Assembly (NCBI GenBank): GCA_023392125.1
Contig: JAEVZS010000009.1
Location: 1 to 64,000 of the forward strand
Direction: 5' to 3'
Source of the DNA: Bacteroidota bacterium
GTDB taxonomy: Bacteria > Bacteroidota > Bacteroidia > Cytophagales > Cytophagaceae
Length of the DNA stretch: 64,000 bases
A model generated the notes under the pieces. That model saw only the letters and a list, made by a program, of their open reading frames with translations. It was not told the DNA's origin and searched no databases. Position 1 is the stretch's first letter, and every line of letters starts with the position of its first letter. Shown in pieces: positions 15,588 to 23,858 of this stretch. The translations under genes and the position numbers were made by a program.

Positions 15588-16646
15588 ATGGATCTTAATA
15601 TAAAGTTATTATCGAAAATTTGTGAGATTCCGGGAGTGCCCGGCTATGAGCAGAAAATACGGAAATTTGTGTTTGATGCGGTTGATCCTTTGGTTGATGA
15701 AATAAGAGTTGATAATCTGGGGAATATTATTGCTTTGAAGAAGGGTAAAAATAATCCGGATCAGAAAAAGATTATGGTATCTGCCCATATGGATGAAATC
15801 GGTTTTATTGTTACCCATATAGATGACAATGGTTTTGTCTGGTTTCATCCGTTAGGCGGCTTTGATCCGAAGACGCTTACTGCTCAGAGAGTGATTGTGC
15901 ATGGTACTTCGGATCTCATTGGAGTTATGGGAAGTAAACCGATCCATGTGATGTCTGCGGATGAGCGCAATAAGCCCGCTAAAATGGAAGATTTTTTCAT
16001 TGACCTCGGAATGAAAAAGGAGGAAGTCGAGCGTTATGTTTCGGTGGGAGATCCTGTATCCAGAGAGCGCTCTCTGGTTGAAATGGGCGACTGTGTCAAT
16101 TGTAAGTCACTGGATAATCGTGTTTCTGTATTTATCCTGATCGAAACGCTGAAACAGCTGGAGGATATACCCTATGATTTGTATGCTGTGTTTTCCGTAC
16201 AGGAAGAAGTAGGGCTTAGAGGTGCGAATGTAGCTACTCACCAGATTAATCCTGATTTTGGCATTGCACTGGATACTACAATTGCCTATGATGTACCAGG
16301 AGCCTCAGGAAAGGAAAAAATCACCTCACTGGGTAAAGGTGCCGCTATCAAAATAATGGATTCCTCTGCCATTGCTGATTATCGTATGGTGCAGTACCTG
16401 CGTAATCTGGCGGAACAAAAAGAGATCAAATGGCAGACAGAAATTCTTACGGCCGGAGGGACCGATACTGCTTCTATTCAGCGAATGGGTAAAAGCGGCG
16501 CTATCGCAGGTGCAATTTCCATTCCTACCAGACATATTCATCAGGTGATCGAAACGTGTCATAAGGAGGATATTCAGAACTGTATCCGTCTTCTGACTGC
16601 TGCTCTGGAAGAACCTGATCGTTTTGACTGGAGCTGGAATCGCTAG
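15588..16646 (+). CDS. M42 family aminopeptidase
   Basis: This 352-residue cytosolic dinuclear metallopeptidase is related to glutamyl aminopeptidase PepA and to endoglucanase-annotated FrvX proteins. Metal and catalytic residues are visible in order: SAHMDEIGF (His and catalytic Asp), KSLDNRVSV (bridging Asp), VQEEVGLRG (Glu-Glu), IALDTTIAYD (Asp) and TRHIHQVIE (His). M42 enzymes assemble into dodecamers and trim peptides. It lies after the pyk terminator, so it likely has its own promoter, and it ends in a bidirectional hairpin shared with the TauE/SafE gene. Confidence 0.9.
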   Translation: MDLNIKLLSKICEIPGVPGYEQKIRKFVFDAVDPLVDEIRVDNLGNIIALKKGKNNPDQKKIMVSAHMDEIGFIVTHIDDNGFVWFHPLGGFDPKTLTAQRVIVHGTSDLIGVMGSKPIHVMSADERNKPAKMEDFFIDLGMKKEEVERYVSVGDPVSRERSLVEMGDCVNCKSLDNRVSVFILIETLKQLEDIPYDLYAVFSVQEEVGLRGANVATHQINPDFGIALDTTIAYDVPGASGKEKITSLGKGAAIKIMDSSAIADYRMVQYLRNLAEQKEIKWQTEILTAGGTDTASIQRMGKSGAIAGAISIPTRHIHQVIETCHKEDIQNCIRLLTAALEEPDRFDWSWNR

Positions 16647-16650
16647 CATG

Positions 16651-16690
16651 ATAAGAACCAGACATTGTTTGTCTGGTTCTTATTTTTTAT
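16651..16690. terminator. Bidirectional terminator between the M42 peptidase and TauE/SafE genes
   Basis: A 13-bp inverted repeat (ATAAGAACCAGAC / GTCTGGTTCTTAT) with a 7-nt loop is followed on the plus strand by TTTTTTAT. The stop codon of the minus-strand TauE/SafE gene (TAA, 16682-16680) lies inside the right arm, so the same hairpin ends both converging transcripts. Confidence 0.8.
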
Positions 16691-17459
16691 CCCAAAATGT
16701 CTTTATGGCAGTAATAATGAGTATAACTCCCAGCATCATCTGCAATATATACCCGTTTATTCCGCCAAGAATTTTGCTGCCAGCCAGCGCTCCTGCTATT
16801 GATCCTGTTGTCATAAGCAAAATAAAAACCTTGTTGGCCGTAAGAACTGTAAAAGCCTTGTCTTTCCGGTATTTGTACAATCCGATGATAATGGTAGGCA
16901 AACTAATACATAGACTAATGCTTCCGGCAAGTTTAATATCCTGGGCATAAAGAAGTATAAGGGTCGGAATAATCAGCTCACCTCCGGCTACTCCCAGCAT
17001 ACTGCTGAATATTCCGATAATGATTCCGGCTATGAATCCGGCAAGAATCCGGACAGGCGTGGATAATATGGGAGGTGTGAAATCAATAAGAGCATGCAGG
17101 ATCATAAAAGCTCCCAAAGAGAGAAGAAAAATCCATACGAGAATATTGAGAACGCGGGTTGATACTTTGGTGGCTATTTGTACTCCGGCCCAGGCACCGA
17201 TAGCGGAACCCGCGAATAGATTTAATATTGCTTCATAATGCTGTATAAGCTCACTGAAAGGTATTTCAGTGTTTCTGAAAATCAGTGAAAATATAACAGT
17301 AAACATGCTGACCAGCAAATTGATAATGATTGCCTGAATCAATGCGAAACGAAAGTAACCAACAAGCAGCGGAAGCCGGTATTCTGCACCACCAAGTCCC
17401 ATCAAACCGCCGAGTATACCGATTATGGCTCCGGATAAAAATGCGTAAAGCTTTTTCAT
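16680..17459 (-). CDS. TauE/SafE family sulfite/anion exporter
   Basis: This 259-residue inner-membrane protein has about eight hydrophobic segments. Both family repeats are visible, each beginning with a glycine-rich motif: IGILGGLMGLGGAEYRLPLL at the N-terminus and GIFSSMLGVAGGELIIPTL around residue 155. Members export sulfite, sulfoacetate or similar organic anions; no substrate can be assigned here. It stands alone between convergent M42 and the DUF72 gene on the same strand, 57 nt downstream of the latter. Confidence 0.82.
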   Translation of the reverse strand: MKKLYAFLSGAIIGILGGLMGLGGAEYRLPLLVGYFRFALIQAIIINLLVSMFTVIFSLIFRNTEIPFSELIQHYEAILNLFAGSAIGAWAGVQIATKVSTRVLNILVWIFLLSLGAFMILHALIDFTPPILSTPVRILAGFIAGIIIGIFSSMLGVAGGELIIPTLILLYAQDIKLAGSISLCISLPTIIIGLYKYRKDKAFTVLTANKVFILLMTTGSIAGALAGSKILGGINGYILQMMLGVILIITAIKTFWDKK

Positions 17460-17516
17460 AACTTATCCGAAGGTGAAACCGGGGAGGATTGCTTATGTTT
17501 ATCAGTAAGGTGATAT

Positions 17517-18431
17517 CTATGGAAACGGGGTATAGTTAAAAAGCCCTGTTTCACCGATAAGAATACGGGGCGGCTTCACTTGAAGACCGGTGAGCTGATT
17601 CAGATAGTTAATAAAGTAAATGCAAAGCTCCGGTGTGAGGCTTTTGTCCGGTGTATGCATTAGAAAGTATATCTGTTCCGCACCCGATTCGATCCAATGG
17701 CTTATACGAACAGCCCAGGCTTCCATTCTGCTGAAATCAGTGGGATGGAGATTGTTTGCCACAAAGCGGATAAAAGCAGTTTTGTTTGTCAGCCGCTGAT
17801 GTAAAACATCTCTTCGACCTGCTACATCGGTGATATTGAAGGCAAATTCTTTTTTATACAAAAAGTTGCTCAGGTCTTTTAATGCTTCTTTATGGCTAAA
17901 CCAGCTTTCATGACGTAATTCTATAGCAAGATCCCGGATTGGGCAGTTTTCAAGAAACTCTGTAAGTATGGGAAGATAGCGTATTTCAAAAGCAGGAGGG
18001 AGTTGAAGAAAAGTGGTGCCGAGCTTGTTGCCAAAGAGAGAAATTCGCTGGCTGAACAGATGTAACTCATCTTTGCACCGGTTTATGTTTCTGTTATGAC
18101 TGATGCTTTGGGGAATCTTCGGACAAAACTTAAAATCATCAGGGACAGATTCTTTCCAGTGCAGGACGGTGTGCTCCTGCGGGATCCGGTAATGCGTGGT
18201 ATTAAGCTCAATACAGTTAAACTGCTGGCCATAATAACGTATAAAATCCCTGTCGCGGGCTTTGGGAGGATAAATCTTTCCGGGAAATCCCGGATGACTC
18301 CAAACCGGAGCTCCCACATATACTTTGGGATCGGGGTGCCTTTTTCCGCCTAATATCCTGCTAATTCCGGGATGATCAGGCGGGAGCGAAAAATCAATAT
18401 GGTCAATATTTGTCAGGCGTCCGAATTCCAT
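17517..18431 (-). CDS. DUF72 domain-containing protein (YecE-like TIM barrel)
   Basis: This 304-residue protein of the DUF72/YecE family has a TIM-barrel fold and no confirmed enzymatic role. Typical motifs are VYVGAPVWSHPGFPGKIYP near the start, FNCIELNTTHYRIP, FCPKIPQSISH, FLQLPPAF and LAIELRHESW. The conserved acidic residue and His in IELRHESW suggest a catalytic site. The gene lies between dprA and the TauE/SafE gene on the same strand. Confidence 0.85.
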   Translation of the reverse strand: MEFGRLTNIDHIDFSLPPDHPGISRILGGKRHPDPKVYVGAPVWSHPGFPGKIYPPKARDRDFIRYYGQQFNCIELNTTHYRIPQEHTVLHWKESVPDDFKFCPKIPQSISHNRNINRCKDELHLFSQRISLFGNKLGTTFLQLPPAFEIRYLPILTEFLENCPIRDLAIELRHESWFSHKEALKDLSNFLYKKEFAFNITDVAGRRDVLHQRLTNKTAFIRFVANNLHPTDFSRMEAWAVRISHWIESGAEQIYFLMHTPDKSLTPELCIYFINYLNQLTGLQVKPPRILIGETGLFNYTPFP

Positions 18432-18490
18432 GGTTCCGGTATAAGAACAGCTACAAAGAGCAGCAGGGTAAAGGTAAGAAGTTTTACCAT
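18413..18490 (-). CDS. Possible 25-residue hydrophobic peptide
   Basis: A short ORF begins at an ATG (18490-18488), encodes MVKLLTFTLLLFVAVLIPEP plus five residues, and stops at 18413, overlapping the first codons of the DUF72 gene in another frame. It has the shape of a single membrane span or a signal peptide without a mature part. It may be a real small membrane peptide, a leader ORF coupling translation of the DUF72 gene, or chance. There is no independent support. Confidence 0.2.
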   Translation of the reverse strand: MVKLLTFTLLLFVAVLIPEPWNSDA

Positions 18491-18513
18491 TGCATGCTTG
18501 TGTATTAAGCGAT

Positions 18514-19617
18514 TTATGCCAGCTTATACCGTTTCCCCGGCATACTTTTCAGAATACCTTTAAATTCCATTTCAAGTAGTATGGAGGCTAATACTGATAT
18601 TGGCAGATTGCTTCTCCAGCTCAGCTCGTCAATCTGTAGCGTCGCATTGTTGGAAAGGAGCGTATATATTGGCAATTCTTTTTCTGTGAGATCGATAATG
18701 GTAACAGCAGGCTGAGCCGTCTCTTTTTTGCTGCTCAGTGACCAGCGCATCAGATCAGCAAGCGTGTCGATATCTGTGAATATGTGTGCTTTATGCTGTT
18801 GTATCAGACGATTACATCCCTCTGAATATTTTTCTCCTACATTGCCGGGCAGAGCAAATACTTCACGGTTGTAATCATTTGCCATCTCTGCGGTAATGAG
18901 TGCGCCGCCTTTCTTCGCAGCCTCTATTACAATCAGTACATCACAGAGCCCGGCTATAATTCTGTTTCTGGCAGGAAAGCCGGAAGGAAGTATTTTTTTA
19001 CCAAAAGGGCATTCGGTAAGTATGCCGCCGTTTTCTTCCATAGTTCTCGCTATGTTTTTATGGACAGCAGGATAGACAATGTCAGGTCCCGTTGCCATGC
19101 AGCCGATTGTTGGCAAATGATTACGAATGGCAGCCTTATGCGCCGCAATATCAATTCCATATGCCAGTCCGCTGACAATTGTTGGTCTGTATGGGCTTAG
19201 TTGCTCAATAATCCGGTCTACAGATTGTTTGCCATATTCAGAAGCATTGCGGGTACCGACAATGGCTATTGATTTTGGAGGATTCAGCTGGATATTGCCC
19301 CGGTAATAGATAATTGCAGGGGCATCATTGATGTTTTTCAGCCGTGCGGGATATTCCTGGTCGGTATAAAAGCAGATTTTCGTTCCGGTTTTTTCGGCCA
19401 GTATCAGCTGCTTTTCAGCGTCCTTCAGCAGATGACGGTTCTGTATGATCGTCTCAGCCAGCTTGTCTCCGATCCCGGGAATTTTTTTTAGTTTTCCTTT
19501 GGGAGTAGTAAAGACTTTTTCTGCCGATCCGCAATAGCTGACAAGCATCTTGGTAAGTCCGGCGCCAATGCCCGGAAAAAGGCCTAAGGCGACCTCATAT
19601 AATTTGCTGGAATTCAT
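18514..19617 (-). CDS. dprA: DNA-processing protein DprA
   Basis: The protein has 367 residues. DprA loads RecA on incoming single-stranded DNA during natural transformation. An N-terminal helix-hairpin-helix/SAM-like region (LKKIPGIGDKLAETI) is followed by the Rossmann-like DprA domain with AIVGTRNASEYG, VSGLAYGIDIAAHKAA, FPARNRIIAGL and GGALITAEMANDYNREVFAL. A C-terminal winged-helix domain (DLTEKELPIYTLLSNN to the end) is present, as in most Bacteroidota members. It is divergent from the first operon of the pigment locus. Confidence 0.93.
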   Translation of the reverse strand: MNSSKLYEVALGLFPGIGAGLTKMLVSYCGSAEKVFTTPKGKLKKIPGIGDKLAETIIQNRHLLKDAEKQLILAEKTGTKICFYTDQEYPARLKNINDAPAIIYYRGNIQLNPPKSIAIVGTRNASEYGKQSVDRIIEQLSPYRPTIVSGLAYGIDIAAHKAAIRNHLPTIGCMATGPDIVYPAVHKNIARTMEENGGILTECPFGKKILPSGFPARNRIIAGLCDVLIVIEAAKKGGALITAEMANDYNREVFALPGNVGEKYSEGCNRLIQQHKAHIFTDIDTLADLMRWSLSSKKETAQPAVTIIDLTEKELPIYTLLSNNATLQIDELSWRSNLPISVLASILLEMEFKGILKSMPGKRYKLA

Positions 19618-19717
19618 AGTGGTTTAAAAAACAGCCAATTTATTCTTTCCTGTGAATAATATCAAATTGGAGCGCTGAACTTTTTGCCGGTAATGAACCA
19701 CAATAAAAGATGTTTTT

Positions 19718-19725
19718 TAACTTTG
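19718..19725 (+). promoter_or_regulatory. Candidate -7 box for the C45-PPTase-ligase operon
   Basis: TAACTTTG matches TAnnTTTG and lies 15 nt before the ATG of the C45 gene, in the 123-nt gap divergent from dprA. It is a plausible start of transcription for the first pigment operon, with a very short leader. Confidence 0.45.
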
Positions 19726-19740
19726 TAGTTCATATCAATT

Positions 19741-21408
19741 ATGAAAAAGCGATATAAAATACTTCTTTCCCTGGCGGCTCTGCTGCTGGTGTTTATAGTT
19801 TATTTCATGTATGTGATACATGTTCCCGAACCGGATGTAGATGAGACATTTTATGAAAAAGTAGTAATTGATGAGCCTTCCCGGGGTTTTTACAGGTATG
19901 GCAACAACTGGTTCAGGAAAAGCGAATCGGGACTTTATGAGCTGTATGTAGAAGGCAGCCCTTACGAAAGAGGAGTAATCAACGGTAAGCTGAGCAGACA
20001 GCTGGTAATTAATCAGGAGCGACACTTTACCGATAAAATCTCGGAAATGATTCCTTCCAGAGTATATGTGAATTTCCTAAAGTATTTTGTCGCCTGGTTT
20101 AATCGCGATCTGGACGAAAATATCCCGGAAGAGTACATGCAGGAGATATATGGTGTTTCGCGCTCTGCTTCGGATGAGTTTTCATTTATAGGCCCCGGAT
20201 ATTATCGTATGCTGAACTATCACGCTGCTCATGATATCGGACATTTTCTTCAGGAGCTGCATATGGTAGGCTGTACGTCATTTGCAAGCTGGGACGGAGA
20301 CAAAGCCGATTCCTCACTGATTGTCGGAAGAAATTTTGATTTTTTTGTGGGAGATAAATTTGCAGAGGAAAAAATTATTGCATTTATAAATCCTGATCAG
20401 GGGCATAAGTTTATGATGGTTACCTGGGGCGGAATGATCGGAGCGGTTTCGGGCATGAACGAAACCGGACTTACTGTGACCATCAATGCTGCCAGCGGGC
20501 CCATGCCTTTCAATACTGCCACACCTATTTCAATCGTAGCAAGAGAGGTATTGCAGTATGCGTCAACAATTGATGAGGCCTATGCCATTATTGATAAGCG
20601 CAGGACATTTGTAGGTCAGTCCTTTCTGATTGCATCGGCTGCTGATAACAAGGCTGTAGTGATTGAGAAGACAGTCAGTGAAACAGTCCTGTTTGATCCG
20701 GATACTACTATGGTATATTGTGCCAATCACTACCAGAGTGATCGTCTGAAAAATGCGGAATCCAATATTATTCATCAGGATGAAACGAGTACGCTCTACC
20801 GATACAAAAGAATAGAGCATCTTGTCACGGAAGCAGAAAAACTGACACCTGCAAAAGTAGCTGAAATTCTTAGAGACAGGAAAGGGCCGGCCGGAGAGGA
20901 AATCGGTTTGGGCAATGAACGTGCGCTTAATCAATTGCAGGGACATCACAGCATTATCTTTAAGCCGGAAGAGCGTCTTGTCTGGGTTTCAACTGCTCCC
21001 TGGCAGCTCGGTGAATATGTGTGTTATGACCTGAATGCTGTATTCGCAGGAGCCGCGAGCATGGCGACAGATAGTGAAATAAACGTAGATTCACTGACGA
21101 TACCTGAAGATCCGTTTATGAATACGGAAGCCTTTCGCCGGTATCTCATATTTCGTGGGCTGAGACCTGAACTGGAACGCAGCATACGCAAGGGAATTAA
21201 AAATGACACGCTGCCTGTTGCAATTGTCGGATCTAATCCTGAATATTATCTCGCATATGAACTGGCCGGTGATTACTATAACACCCAGAAACGTTATTCC
21301 CAAGCCAGGGATTATTATGACAAGGCTTTGCTAAAATCCATTCCGTGGAAGGCAGATTCGGTGAGCATTGTTAAAAAAAGAGAAAAAGTAAGTTCCCATT
21401 TAAATTAG
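19741..21408 (+). CDS. C45-family NTN hydrolase/acyltransferase with N-terminal membrane anchor and C-terminal TPR-like tail
   Basis: The protein has 555 residues. Residues 8-23 form one hydrophobic segment (signal anchor or signal peptide). The C45 domain resembles acyl-CoA:6-aminopenicillanic acid acyltransferase and choloylglycine hydrolases. The predicted autoprocessing nucleophile is Cys178 in VGCTSFASW, followed by VGRNFDFF, WGGMIGAVSGMNETGLTV and NHYQSD. The last 65 residues resemble a TPR unit (AYELAGDYYNTQKRYSQARD). The family cleaves or transfers amide-linked acyl groups. It is the first gene of an operon with the PPTase and ligase, so a pigment role (acyl transfer, or removal of side products outside the cytoplasm) is inferred. 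Confidence 0.78.
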   Translation: MKKRYKILLSLAALLLVFIVYFMYVIHVPEPDVDETFYEKVVIDEPSRGFYRYGNNWFRKSESGLYELYVEGSPYERGVINGKLSRQLVINQERHFTDKISEMIPSRVYVNFLKYFVAWFNRDLDENIPEEYMQEIYGVSRSASDEFSFIGPGYYRMLNYHAAHDIGHFLQELHMVGCTSFASWDGDKADSSLIVGRNFDFFVGDKFAEEKIIAFINPDQGHKFMMVTWGGMIGAVSGMNETGLTVTINAASGPMPFNTATPISIVAREVLQYASTIDEAYAIIDKRRTFVGQSFLIASAADNKAVVIEKTVSETVLFDPDTTMVYCANHYQSDRLKNAESNIIHQDETSTLYRYKRIEHLVTEAEKLTPAKVAEILRDRKGPAGEEIGLGNERALNQLQGHHSIIFKPEERLVWVSTAPWQLGEYVCYDLNAVFAGAASMATDSEINVDSLTIPEDPFMNTEAFRRYLIFRGLRPELERSIRKGIKNDTLPVAIVGSNPEYYLAYELAGDYYNTQKRYSQARDYYDKALLKSIPWKADSVSIVKKREKVSSHLN

Positions 21409-21413
21409 ACGCA

Positions 21414-21788
21414 TTGATTTTTGGAATAGGAACAGATATTATCGAAGTAGAGCGCATTGACCGGCTTATTGGCAAGGGAGACGCTTTTCGCAACAAGGTA
21501 TTTACCGAGAGCGAAATCGAGTATTGTGAACGCAGCAAGAATAAAACGGAACGGTATGCAGCGCGTTTTGCGGCTAAAGAAGCGCTCTTCAAGGCAATGG
21601 GAACAGGATGTAGGGGAGAAATGAATTTCAGAAATATTGAAGTGTTCAGTGATGAGCTGGGCAAGCCCATGATCCGGACTTCCGGAGCTGTGGATGAGTT
21701 TTTGAAGCAGCATAAAATTGAGTCGATACATTTGTCCATGAGTCATTTGAAGGCCATGGCCATGGCTACCGTACTTTTGGAAAAATAA
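21414..21788 (+). CDS. Holo-ACP synthase-type 4'-phosphopantetheinyl transferase
   Basis: The protein has 124 residues, the AcpS size class. FGIGTDIIEVERI carries the Mg-binding aspartate and RFAAKEALFKAMGTG the catalytic Glu/Lys motif. It transfers phosphopantetheine from CoA to ACP serines. The start is a TTG at 21414, giving the normal N-terminus MIFGIGTD. It lies 5 nt after the C45 gene and 4 nt before the ligase. Its place suggests it loads the pathway ACPs at 31346 and 40918, though it could also be the cell's only AcpS; that depends on whether another copy exists elsewhere. Confidence 0.85.
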   Translation: MIFGIGTDIIEVERIDRLIGKGDAFRNKVFTESEIEYCERSKNKTERYAARFAAKEALFKAMGTGCRGEMNFRNIEVFSDELGKPMIRTSGAVDEFLKQHKIESIHLSMSHLKAMAMATVLLEK

Positions 21789-21792
21789 GAAT

Positions 21793-23112
21793 ATGGCCTT
21801 GAATGAAGGGGAACAGGGAGTGTATATGGATATTGAATATGCCTCGCAGACTGAAATAAAAGCATTTCAGGAAAAGAAGCTTGCCGGTCTTTTACTTTTT
21901 TTAAAAGAAAAATCACCTTATTATCAGCAGCTTTTTCGGGAGCATGCCATTGATATTGCTTCAATAACCAGGCTAGAGGATCTGGTGCGTATTCCGGTCA
22001 CGACAAAAGATATGATTCAGCAGGCCAACGACCGGTTTATATGCGTTGAGCGGGAAAAAATTATTGATTATGTAACAACTTCCGGTACCCTTGGTGATCC
22101 GGTTATTTTTCCGCTTACTGATCCTGACCTGGATCGACTTGCGCGCAATGAATATCTTTCGCTGAAATGTACGCAGCAACCGGGACAGCATGAGCTATAT
22201 CAGCTAACCACTACGCTGGATCGGAGATTCATGGCTGGTATGGCGTATTTTCTGGGAGCCAGAAAGCTGGGCTCTGGTATCGTTCGGGTAGGTCCGGGCA
22301 TACCCGAGCTGCAATGGGATACAATTTTTAAGGTTAAGCCTACAGCCTTGATAGCAGTACCTTCTTTTCTGCTGGCTATGATTGATTATGCCGAAAAGAA
22401 TGGTATCAATTACCGGAATTCTCCGGTAAAAAAGGCTATTTGTATCGGAGAGGCAATACGGAATCCGGATTTTTCACTGAATACCCTGGGTAAAAAAATC
22501 ACGGATCGCTGGCCTGTTACTTTGTACTCAACATATGCTTCTACGGAAATGGTGTCTGCCTTTACAGAATGCAGCGCCGGAATGGGTGGACATCATCAGC
22601 CGGAACTTATTATTACGGAGTTTCTGGATGATAATGATATGCCTGTGGCCCCCGGTATGTCAGGTGAGCTGACTATATCAACACTTGGTCTGGAAGGAAT
22701 GCCGCTGCTTCGTTTTAAGACGGGTGATATATGTACTCCGCATTATGAGCCTTGCAGCTGCGGCAGGCAAACCATGCGGCTCGGGCCGATTATCGGCCGC
22801 AAAAGGCAGATGATCAAATACCGTGGAACTACACTCTATCCTCCTGCGCTTTATGATATTCTGGACAATACTCCGGAAATTATAAATTATGTGGTGGAGG
22901 TTTTTTCTAATGCAATCGGTACCGATGAAATACTGATAAAGGTAGGAGCAAAAGAAGGCTCTGAAAAATTTGAAAAGCATATCAAGGATCATTTCAGAGC
23001 TAAATTAAGGGTAGCGCCCGGAGTGCAGTTTTGTACACCGGAAGAAATCCGGCGTCAGCAATTTCCTGAAATGAGCCGCAAAGCCATAAAGTTCTTTGAC
23101 CGCAGAGTATAA
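21793..23112 (+). CDS. Phenylacetate-CoA ligase-like adenylate-forming enzyme (probable aryl starter activation)
   Basis: The protein has 439 residues and lies in the PaaK branch of the AMP-binding superfamily. Motifs are VTTSGTLGDPVIF (phosphate loop), YSTYASTEM (adenine site), FKTGDIC (ribose-binding Asp) and GRKRQMIKYRGTTLYP at the hinge. A CTPHYEPCSCGR cysteine cluster precedes the hinge. The C-terminal domain ends with the conserved SRKAIKFFDRR lysine region. In flexirubin and aryl polyene loci, such ligases activate the aryl acid made by the ammonia-lyase for loading on CoA or ACP; here 4-coumarate is inferred. A second ATG (MDIEYASQ) 15 codons downstream is an alternative start. Confidence 0.8.
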   Translation: MALNEGEQGVYMDIEYASQTEIKAFQEKKLAGLLLFLKEKSPYYQQLFREHAIDIASITRLEDLVRIPVTTKDMIQQANDRFICVEREKIIDYVTTSGTLGDPVIFPLTDPDLDRLARNEYLSLKCTQQPGQHELYQLTTTLDRRFMAGMAYFLGARKLGSGIVRVGPGIPELQWDTIFKVKPTALIAVPSFLLAMIDYAEKNGINYRNSPVKKAICIGEAIRNPDFSLNTLGKKITDRWPVTLYSTYASTEMVSAFTECSAGMGGHHQPELIITEFLDDNDMPVAPGMSGELTISTLGLEGMPLLRFKTGDICTPHYEPCSCGRQTMRLGPIIGRKRQMIKYRGTTLYPPALYDILDNTPEIINYVVEVFSNAIGTDEILIKVGAKEGSEKFEKHIKDHFRAKLRVAPGVQFCTPEEIRRQQFPEMSRKAIKFFDRRV

Positions 23113-23204
23113 GGAATGTGCGATCTCGCGGACAGTTTTTATAAATTATTACAATCTTTGTGGTAAATTGACTTTGATAATAAAATACCTGTTATAAAAA
23201 TCGA

Positions 23205-23858
23205 ATGTTTATGAGAAAGTTTTGGCTGATTGTTTCATCGATAATCATGGCTGCCAATATAATGGCACAGTCTGCGAATGAGGCTTTGCTTGCAGATGAG
23301 ATTACCTGGTATGGTATCGATTATTCCCGCGTAAAACTGATAGGGGAGTTTAGCCAGTTTGGAGAGGCGGGAGTCAAATCCGAATCCGAAATCCGTGACA
23401 AGTATTTCCCTGCATGGAATGAGCTTGTACTTAAAGAGGCCAGTAAGTATAATATAAAATCTGCTTTCAGAAAGGATAATGTAATTTATGATCTTGATGT
23501 AGTAAACCTTCGAAACAGTAAGGTAAATCCGGGGCATTTGATTTCATTGTCTGATAATGATCAGAATCACCTGAATGAAGATGCTATTCAGGCGGTTGTA
23601 TCGGAATATCCAGCCTCCGGCAAAGGTTATGGATTGGTGTTTATCGCCGAAAGCCTTGATAAACGCAGAGAAACAGGTAGCTATTATGTGGTTTTGTTTG
23701 ATAGAGCTACCGGAAAGGTAGTCCTGAATAAACGATTTGAGGGTAAAGCAGCAGGCTTTGGGATTAGGAATTACTGGGCAAGATCGTATTATGAAGTACT
23801 GGAGCAAAGTAAGGCGAGCTATAAAAAGTGGCTGAAAGAAAGTACCGTTAAAAATTAA
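23205..23858 (+). CDS. Secreted hypothetical protein
   Basis: The protein has 217 residues. An N-terminal signal peptide (MFMRKFWLIVSSIIMAANIMAQ) indicates export to the periplasm or outer membrane side. The mature protein has no cysteine cluster, no membrane span and no domain I recognise; it is a mixed alpha/beta sequence with a conserved-looking LADEITWYGIDYSRVKLIG start and GYGLVFIAESLDK. It stands alone between the ligase operon and the convergent DUF5686 gene, which it overlaps by 11 nt at the stops. Its position inside the pigment locus is the only hint of function. Confidence 0.65.
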   Translation: MFMRKFWLIVSSIIMAANIMAQSANEALLADEITWYGIDYSRVKLIGEFSQFGEAGVKSESEIRDKYFPAWNELVLKEASKYNIKSAFRKDNVIYDLDVVNLRNSKVNPGHLISLSDNDQNHLNEDAIQAVVSEYPASGKGYGLVFIAESLDKRRETGSYYVVLFDRATGKVVLNKRFEGKAAGFGIRNYWARSYYEVLEQSKASYKKWLKESTVKN

